From the NCBI GenBank assembly GCA_003313425.1, contig NHZP01000026.1, positions 682,001 to 746,000 on the forward strand: a DNA stretch of 64,000 nt. Reading direction: 5' to 3'. The translations under genes were made by a program, and so were the position numbers. Position 1 is the stretch's first letter. Each line of letters begins with the position of its first letter. Under the pieces are notes generated by a model, which did not search any database, was not told where the DNA came from, and saw nothing but the letters and a program-made list of their open reading frames with translations. Shown piece after piece: positions 56,209 through 64,000 of the stretch. This DNA is from Pseudopyrenochaeta lycopersici. Its lineage: Eukaryota; Ascomycota; Dothideomycetes; Pleosporales; Pseudopyrenochaetaceae.

Positions 56209-59200
56209 TCAAATCGCCGGTAAGCTCCCCTTCACTCTGCCCAACGTGTTCAAAATCTCCTTCTCCAACACTCGTTCCACCTTCTCTAGCCACAGCCCAT
56301 GCACTTCTGCCTTCTGACCCGCATCTGCGAATGTGCTTAGCGCCTGCATGACCTTGCTTCTCACCGATGCTCCGTTGACACCACCGCTGACACTCCACTT
56401 GAGCACGACTTCCGCTGCACAGATGGCGCGAATACCCAGCGTAAATACCTCACTCTTGCTGCTCCATCCTAAACTCCCATCCACCTCGTTCTCTGCAGTC
56501 GTGGTAAGGACGGCGAGGCCGTCGAGAACCCACCTCGCCAAACCCTCCTGTAGACGTTGGGGGACGAGGTTTCCCTGCTGGCTGGCCAAGATTCGACTCC
56601 ACAGCACAGCATCAAGCGTGTCGTCTTTGTATAAGTTTTGCTTTTCAGTAGCAAAGAGCGCTGTGTCTTCTTTGCGCTCTTCGGCTAGTGTTTGCGCAAA
56701 AGGAATAGCGAAGAGTGGTTCAGGGGAGGGTGTAGCAGTGATGCGGCGGAGAGATTCGTGGATCAGGGCCACAGCAAATGGGGAGGTGGTGCAAGTCGTA
56801 CAGAGGAAGTTTGCGAGATGTTGTGTAATCAGGATGGGGACTGTGTTTTTGCTGTTTTTGTGACCTTGTGCATGCAGGAATTTTGCGGTTACAAGCGCAG
56901 CTGCGTCTCGTATTTCGTCATCATCGTCGTTGAGCAAGTCATAGAGGATGAAGGCGAGTGCGAGCATAAGTGATCCAGTTTTCTTAGATGCCAGACTGGC
57001 ACCCCATATATGATACAGGGCGCTGAGTGATTGGACAGCTGCAAAGCGCGTGTCGAACGGATTCGTGTCGATTATAGTCATCCGAAGGAGGCGAATGTAC
57101 CGTGCGTTTGCTTTGAGAATGTTACTGTGTTGGTCAGGGTAGTTGTGAAAGACGAAGTCCAGGAAAAAGCCGAGCAGGTGAAGGGCGGACTGCATGTTGG
57201 AAGGGGGACCATCTAGACACTGAGCCTCGAGCTTGGGAAGGGTGTCCATAGCGTCTTGTACTATAACTTCTTTGAAAAAGCACAACTTGACATCTGGCTT
57301 CGTGAGACTGCCTGCTAGGACAGCTTGTGCCTTTGAGACAACTTCTGGTTCTGTGGTGAACAGGACAATCCGGTAAATTCCTCCCAATATGACTGAGGGA
57401 GGAACTGCTAGATCACTCGGGTGTTCTAGCTGCAGAATATCATCGAGTGCCTCCAAAGCCGCGCAGCAGGTGTCTGGATCTTTGGCCGCTAACAATGTGA
57501 GTGCATCGCCAATGTTCTGGTACCCAGTGGCCTTCGTAATATCCAGGCTTTGGTCTCGCACTATGACGCGATCGACGAAGAATGCGTGTGCCAGAGATAC
57601 CCTGAGTAGTGCAGCTCCGGAACGATTATTGATACCGATAGCGTACTGCGATCCTGTCAAGACGGAAGCGGTGAGATCTTGCCAGTCATGGAGCATCGAA
57701 GAATTGTTTGTCCTTTGCAGCATGCTCATCCCACATAGACTGACGATATCGAGAAACACGGATCTGATGAAAGGACAGCCACTGGGAATGTACCAGATTT
57801 GGGCGAATCGACTGAGCTCTCCCATTAATCTGTTGAATTCTTGCAAGGCTGCGAGAAGTGAGCTTTGGGGCTTTGTCGGGATAGGGATGTGGTGATGAAA
57901 CTTACCAAGTTGTGCAGGATTCTGCAAAAGCTTCTTAATCATATATTTGGTCACCAATAAAGTCCCATGTTGAGTATTGTGTGGTTGTGGTGTCGTTTCG
58001 AGTAGTTTGAAAACGGCACCATAGAGTTGATTCGTGGAACGCAAGGATACTACCGTTCGGGCCGCCATGTCTCGTAGATGCCAATGTGGACTTGCGAGAA
58101 GCTTCTCTACTGAATCTACCATAGGAGTAATCTCTGCATCCGGCGGTTTTGCTTGGCGTAGGATCTGGAGCCCTGGGAATACTCCCTCAGCCCCATGAAG
58201 ATCCATTGGCGAGTTGCTGTCGGGCGTGCTTTCGATTGACTGTTTTAGTGCTCCTTTGGGATCAAGGAGGTCGAAGAGGATTTTGATCAAACTCGGGTAG
58301 TTGTCGTAGGAGAAGCGAGATGTCTTTCCACGTTCTCGCTCTTTCCAGTCCTGGGCTTCATCGCTACCCAGCAGTCGCTCAATAAGGGCCTTGAAGAGCA
58401 TTAGACTGCAGTTACGAATAGGCCATCTAATAGTTATCAATAAGTGTAAATTTTCAGCTCCTCTCGCGTACTCACACGTTCGAATTGAGGGTTCTGGCAG
58501 CAAGTTCGAGGCCTTGTCCAATGTATGACTCGGATGCGACACTAAGTCTCGAAGTTGTGAAAATCTCTTTGATGCAGTTGAGTGCATGCACTTGAGGCAA
58601 ACGGCTTTCCTCAATATTCTCGCTTCTGGCTTCGACAGAGGCCTCCGCAATCAGGTCTTTCATAGCGCGAGGGAAGAGAATGCCTCCCTGTAAAGGTTCT
58701 GCCGCCATGATGCCTGACATGAGCGCTGGTATACCGGCAGACCTTCGAGTAATTGCATTTGCCTTGTCTTGAATTGATAGAAGAGTTTCCTAGGCCATTT
58801 AGTCATGTTTTCACAACCCATACGAGTCCGCATACCTGATACCATGTCTCTGGCAGAGCACGAAGCGTTAAAATGTCTGACGATATGCAACGACGACAAA
58901 ATGCTGCAAAGGTTTGAGAGACTGTTGAGAATGCGCCACGATGGCGGAGCTCCAAAAGCTGTATGAAACAGAGCCGGCCAAGTCTCTCGAAGTGCTCCAA
59001 AGAGATAACACCATGATCACTGTGACCTATAGGAGCTTTCGATATAATAACTCGCAGAAGTGTGCTGTATGGGTCAGAGCCTTCCTTGCAGACAGATGTT
59101 CAGAGCCTACCTAGCCTCTTTAAGTCCTCTCCATGAATAGCTCAAAATTTCCTTGGTATCAAGCCCAGCATCATCTTCCAGTTCATCAGGAACATGGCCT

Positions 59201-61500
59201 TCTGGTGCATCAGCGCATAAAACGTGGTGAATATATGACCAAAGGAGTTCGATGCTCGTTAAAATGTCTTGTTGAAGTTGTCTCCATCTCTCAAAAGATT
59301 CTTTTGATTCACCTAATAGTTCTGCATAGAAACTAGGCTGATCAATGATATATCTGATAGCAGCATAGATGCCATGAACAGGTCGACCATTGACAGCTTC
59401 AGAAAGATCGTTGCGGGCTACATCAAGGGTACTGTCTAGCTGTCCCTTGAGATGCTCAAATAGTCTTAACCTAGAAGTAAATTGTGAGCGGTTAGGTTCC
59501 GCCTGACTCTCGCCAGCTAACGAAAATATCAGACCGTAGGCACGAGCGACTCCATCTGCTTGGTCTGCTCGGCCTGTACGCAACATTGCCGTTTCAGCTC
59601 GAGATACGAAACGAGTAAACGTCGCCGTTACAGCCTCTTTCTGGACCTGCGGCAAAGCTATCAAGCACAACTGCAATACCGATATGGCTGTATCCCGAAC
59701 ATCGTCGAATGGATCCAGTATAAGGTCAAGAAGGACTCGGATCAGCTTGGTGTTTGCAATTTGAAGGCCATGCGCCCAACTCAGTTGTCCCTGCGCTGAC
59801 TTAGAGAGGGAGGCAAAGGGCACTCCTGGATCCACTCCAGAACGTAACACTATGGTCAGGGAACGCAGTGCTGTGATGCGTCTCTGGTAGGACGCGGTCG
59901 AGCGCATTTCCCATTGAAGAAAGCGGATGTACCAAACAACAAAAGACAGAGCCTCCGCGAGCGGATCTTGCTGTGGGTGCCCGAAACGTAGCGTTTCTGA
60001 TGTTAAACATTCTCTTGGGAAAGGGAGTCGGCTGCTTTCTGAAGTCCCAGGTTTGGTCTTAGCTTTTGAGAGAGTCGCTGTACTTGCTCTGAGTCGGTCA
60101 AAAAGCTTTTGTGTGTATCCATGAACTTCTCGGCGGAAGTTGGCGTCGGTGTCCGTGTGCAGGTGAATGAAGTTATGCTTCAATGAGCGGAGCACGCCGC
60201 TAGAAATAGTCCTAGTTACGGATGTCGAGTATACGGAAAGAAACATGCCGGCTAGTCTGACTTCGGGCTCTGAATGCAGCATCCAAGTTCCAAAGACATG
60301 GTCTGGGAGATAGATAGCTCCATCATGAATCTCGATAGTCTTACAGAGTCTATAATCTGATGAGGATGTGAGTTAGATGTGCTTGAACAATGGACCGGGT
60401 GGCTTGAACTTACCATTGTCTCGTATAATGGTAAGCTCTTTTCCAGTCTCAATCGTTGTTAACAGAATTTTAAACTCTTCAGACGCATCCAGACCATTCC
60501 GAGAATCTACAACAGAATGGAGTTGATCAGGTAGAGGTCGGAGTGATTGTACATGTATGTCAAAATGCAGGTATGACAGGAAATGCATATACTCGTTGAT
60601 GCCGGGCTGGAAGCAATGAGGGAAGACGTGTGTCCTGAATTCTTGCATTCGGTCGGGCCAGTCATGAACCGTTTGCACAACTGGTTCAATCCAAAGTGGC
60701 AAGATGGTATTCTCATTCGCCTGAGCGCTATAGCTAGGAAGGCGACGAGCCTGCAAAAGAAAGTTCTTTATAAGGTGGCCGGCCGATAGTGCGGTATCAT
60801 GGTGAACCACCCACGCAAGAAACGCTTTGAACACACTCTGTGAGGTTGCCAGCTGTATTTGTCTGCTCGATGGGCCAAACAAGGAGGCGTATAGCTCAAC
60901 GAGCTGCTCGATGGAGACTACATCTCGAAGCAGAAAGTGCGCTAAGCCTTGCAGAGCTGGCTTTACTTTAACTCGATCCTGCCGTTGGCATATAATGGCC
61001 AAGAAGGTGGCTGCAGCTTGTGTTCGAAGCTCATATGCTCGGGGAGTTGGATCTTTCGTTATGACGCTCGTGAGTAGCAAAAGTATCTGCCTCATGGACT
61101 TGCCTTTGGCATCTCCAGATCTTTGTAAATATATATCAAAGATTCTACGCCAAATAGAGTCGTCCAGAATAGCATTACGCACGAATTCGGTGCCGGATGC
61201 TTGAACCCTCTCGATTATAGCGCACAGGGCATTAGATGCAGCTGCCCGATGTCCGGTCTCCAACTCCGGTAGGTCCGCAGTTTCCAATACAGGAGCAATG
61301 ATTTTGTGAAGTTCTCTACTCCTATGTCAGTGATGCCCCGAACTGACAACTTAAAATTCACGGACTTTGCGTCCTTACTTCACGCCGCTGGCAGGGTCCG
61401 TCTCTGCGAAGTTGGGCAACGCTTTCGCAACATTCTTGGCCAGGTCCCGTAGTACCTTCTCAGGCACTGGCAGACTCATAGCATGCACATCATCCTCCAT
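56209..61500 (-). CDS. TRM732: THADA/Trm732 family protein (DUF2428)
   Basis: Six exons: 61379-61500, 60414-61321, 59111-60356, 58836-59064, 58476-58789 and 56209-58426. Together they encode 1678 residues. The introns (57, 57, 46, 46 and 49 nt) are all frame-consistent with CTGAC/CTAAC-type branch sites. The whole protein is an alpha-helical HEAT/ARM-like solenoid. The DUF2428 core spans the last splice joins: RRSAGIPALMSGIMAAEP, HALNCIKEIFTTSRL and LNSNVWPIRNCSLMLFKALI. In yeast, Trm732 partners Trm7 to 2'-O-methylate position 32 of the tRNA anticodon loop; animal THADA is its homologue. The start is uncertain: the frame extends to an ATG at 61635 (45 residues more), but the Met at 61500 has the better context. 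A Trm7 partner is not in this window. Confidence 0.92.
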
Positions 61501-62702
61501 GTTTGCAAAACAGAGGCCTTTCGAGTGCTCAAATCGGTAGTACACGGACCCCAAAATTTGAGACGAGGATTTACACCACCAAAGGAATGTGGGCCCAGCG
61601 CTAATATGGATGACTAAGCTGGACTTCCCGAACATCGACGTCGTGATGGTTCTTGAACATCCTGTCAAGTTAGCGTCAATGACTTTCGTAGGTCTTCCAG
61701 GGTCAAAGATTTCTTGGTTCTATAGCTACGCATCAGTATATTTGCAGGGCCTTAGACGCTGCTAGAAAACTTCACTATCATGACGTAAATTAGAAAGCTT
61801 AAATACTTTGGCCTATGATTGTCTGCCTTTACGAAGAAAGGGTATAAGTGTCTAGTTTTGCTTCTCTATTTAGGATTTCTTTATTTTATTTTTGCGATTT
61901 GCTCGAATGAAAGCCCTATCACTCATAAATTGGGCATTGCTCCCCTAGCCTCCGGCGATCCAGGTGAAAGCTGATCCTCTCCTTCATATTGTGTTGTTCA
62001 ACCGCCTCAAGACTACTAGAAATCCAACTGCTTACCCCCCAAGTCTCCCTTCCTGGCTCCATTTGCGTATTGGACATGACTAGATCTCGACACAGCTTTG
62101 CAACATTAGTGAGGGAAGTCAGAAGAACAAGGCTAAAAGTTCGCTCCACATTTGACGCACTTTGATTCTGCAAAACGCGGCATGAGAAAGCTTTAATCCC
62201 TATAGGACATGCCCTGTGCATCAATTAAACCGCTTAAAAGAAATACAGACATACGAGAATTTATTACCTCAGAATTGAGGCCAATCGCTAAGAGCAATGG
62301 TCAGTCCGCACTAGATGGCTATACGATAATTGAGGCCTTGAATATCAGGTACAAGCCCATCAAAAAGCACCCGCAGGAAGTTCTCTCACCTCGTTTATCC
62401 GCCCCTGCGACGAGAGCATTATGTCAATAAGCGTCAGGTCTCTACTCTCACGCACACAAAACGTAGCACCGCTCTTACTTTAAACTAGAAGAGACTGTAA
62501 AGCTCACAGCCAAAGCGATGCAAAGTTTAATCTCAATCAATATCTAGAATATCAAGGAAAAGTGGATAAACAAGACAAATGTTCTAAGTCAGGTCAACCT
62601 CAGGCGCCAACGTATCTGCGGTCATATCGCATTCATTTCTTCTGAGAAGATATCTATTGGGTATCACACAAGCATTGAAGCTCTTCCTCAACAGCTCTTA
62701 AG
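61501..62702. other. Divergent intergenic region, right end
   Basis: 1.2 kb between start codons at 61500 (-) and 62703 (+). A 101-codon minus-strand frame (61919-62224) shows no family content and no join to the TRM732 first exon that I could support. AT-rich patches occur near 61850. Confidence 0.45.
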
Positions 62703-64000
62703 ATGGCTACGAACCGGGGGTTCCCCGCCAAATCTATCACAGCAGACGTGCCGATCAAAAGACAATATCCGACGTCGCCAACAGCCGCAATGGCGATCAT
62801 TAAGCGACCCAAGACGAAAGGAGGCTTTCTTCTGGACAGTGATGAGAGTGATGAAGGCGAGTGCGATGACCATGATGATAGAGTAGCCGACAGTTTGGTA
62901 TTGGCAGTCTCGTCGACTGAACCTCAGCAGAAGGTACGGGATGGCTACGTTGCAAAAACAGACACAGCAACTCCGCTTATAAAACAACTCAACAAGACTC
63001 GCCCCAATATGCTCCTCGGCCTGAACAAGAATACAAATCCTTCCTTGACTTTTAGCGCACGAACAGGTCAGTCTAGACATGCGGATAATCCTCCGAACTC
63101 CTTCCACAAGCAAAGACACAGTCCTGCCACGGTAAACGAAAGGCATGCAATTAATTCCCTACAAATCGGCGAGGGGAGCTATAAATTACAACAGAATGCC
63201 GCAGTTTTGACAGAGCCCACAAGTCTGAGCAGACCATACGACGCTTCAACCTCGAAGCAGGCCAGTTCAGCGCTACCCCAAGGGCCTATTGCTAGTACAG
63301 GAAACTTTGCTACCGCCAAGCTTCAACAAAGGAAGCCCACACATCAGGTTACAAACATACGAACTCCAGAGGCTGCTCAACCCAAGAGAGTTCTATCGGC
63401 TTCAAGAGTGATAAAGAATGCAGTCGTCTTATCCAACCCACCCTCCCAAATTTCTGTATCCAGAGAGAAGCCGCCTGAGGAATCCAGTGACCTATCAGCA
63501 GCCATATCGAGCAAGACGCTGGACGACCAGCCTGAGTGTGTATCAATAGTTCAAAAACAAAGTCGGCCTCTATCCTCATCTATTATCAAACAAAATGGTT
63601 TACTTCCAACCAAACAGACGCTAATCTGAGCTCAAATCTTAGCAGAGGCTGCCACAGCTGACTCGCCATCTTCCAGGCCCAACGCGTCTCAGTATCAGCA
63701 AAAGCAGACTGCAGTCCTAACTAAACATGCGCCGCTATTGGAAAACAAGGCAGCGTGCGCTAAAGCTTCTAAATCTGAAATGATCCAGGGCACGAAAGCC
63801 ATTAGAAATCGAAAGCTTGGAGACATTACTGGTGGGCTCAGTGGTAATGATCTACGTGCCCGAAAGCCTCTCATGACCACTAGACAGTTCTCATCAACTA
63901 TACAGCCACTCGCTGGAGTAAACAGTATCTTGAGTACTGGCGCAAATTTGTTGGATTCCCATAAAGTGACGCCTACAAGCATGCATGAAAAAGACTGGGA
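62703..64000 (+). CDS. Partial gene, disordered nuclear-type protein, runs off the window
   Basis: Exon 1 is 62703-63597. A probable 45-nt intron (63598-63642, donor GTTTAC, branch GCTAATC, acceptor TCTTAG) leads to an exon open to the window end. At least 417 residues are visible. The sequence is low in hydrophobics and rich in Ser, Gln, Lys, Pro and Asn. It has an acidic patch after a basic one (KRPKTKGGFLLDSDESDEGE, ~30-55) and many basic Ser-Pro/Thr-Pro contexts. This looks like the disordered N-terminus of a larger nuclear or chromatin protein; the catalytic or folded part must lie to the right. I do not recognise the family. Confidence 0.7.

Noticed and set aside
61919..62224. 101-codon frame as an extra 5' exon of TRM732
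   Set aside because: No donor/acceptor pair gave a convincing join, and the N-terminus of this family is too variable to confirm it.

Overview
The window is nuclear DNA of a filamentous ascomycete, most likely a dothideomycete of the Pleosporales type. The evidence is short GT-AG introns (mostly 45-75 nt) with CTAAC/CTGAC branch points, and fungal-only families: Clr5-ankyrin, HET, NLP, Zn2Cys6, fungal rhodopsin-type receptor and CYP61. I resolve 25 protein genes, the last cut by the right edge. I see no rRNA, tRNA, CRISPR array or intact transposon. Most gene models were built by joining frames at splice sites, so the exon coordinates are in the entries.

Layout. 0.6-10 kb: a secreted DUF4360 protein, a 1141-residue Clr5-ankyrin protein and a divergent pair of F-box-type genes. 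10.4-15 kb: conserved housekeeping genes, namely a ZIP9-type metal transporter, the HAT1 histone acetyltransferase and ADE8 GAR transformylase. 15.4-24 kb: an accessory block read leftward, holding a Cys-rich orphan protein, a CYP61 (sterol C-22 desaturase family) P450, a Zn2Cys6 regulator, a 125-residue orphan protein and a 7-TM rhodopsin-type receptor. 26-33 kb: an APH/AIM9-type kinase-like protein, an F-box protein and a saccharopine-dehydrogenase-like oxidoreductase. 34.7-36.8 kb: a RING+PHD protein of the PHRF1 type. 38.7-39.4 kb: a lone NEP1-like (NLP) necrosis-inducing protein gene between two gene-poor stretches. 42-64 kb: mainly housekeeping genes (SLC35F-type transporter, eIF5, THI6, DGAT1, PFS2, THADA/TRM732) with one HET-domain gene inserted.

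Working together. No complete secondary-metabolite cluster is present: there is no PKS, NRPS or terpene synthase. The closest thing to an accessory unit is the CYP61 P450 beside a Zn2Cys6 regulator, with a perfect inverted repeat in the gap between them. Other points worth checking are several introns with unusual 5' splice sites (GTTCGC/T, GTCAGT, GTCTGT), tandem in-frame acceptors in the APH gene, a cluster of small hairpins at 2.1-2.2 kb, and an 18-base word shared by two distant intergenic regions. I did not find a clearly new multi-gene system.
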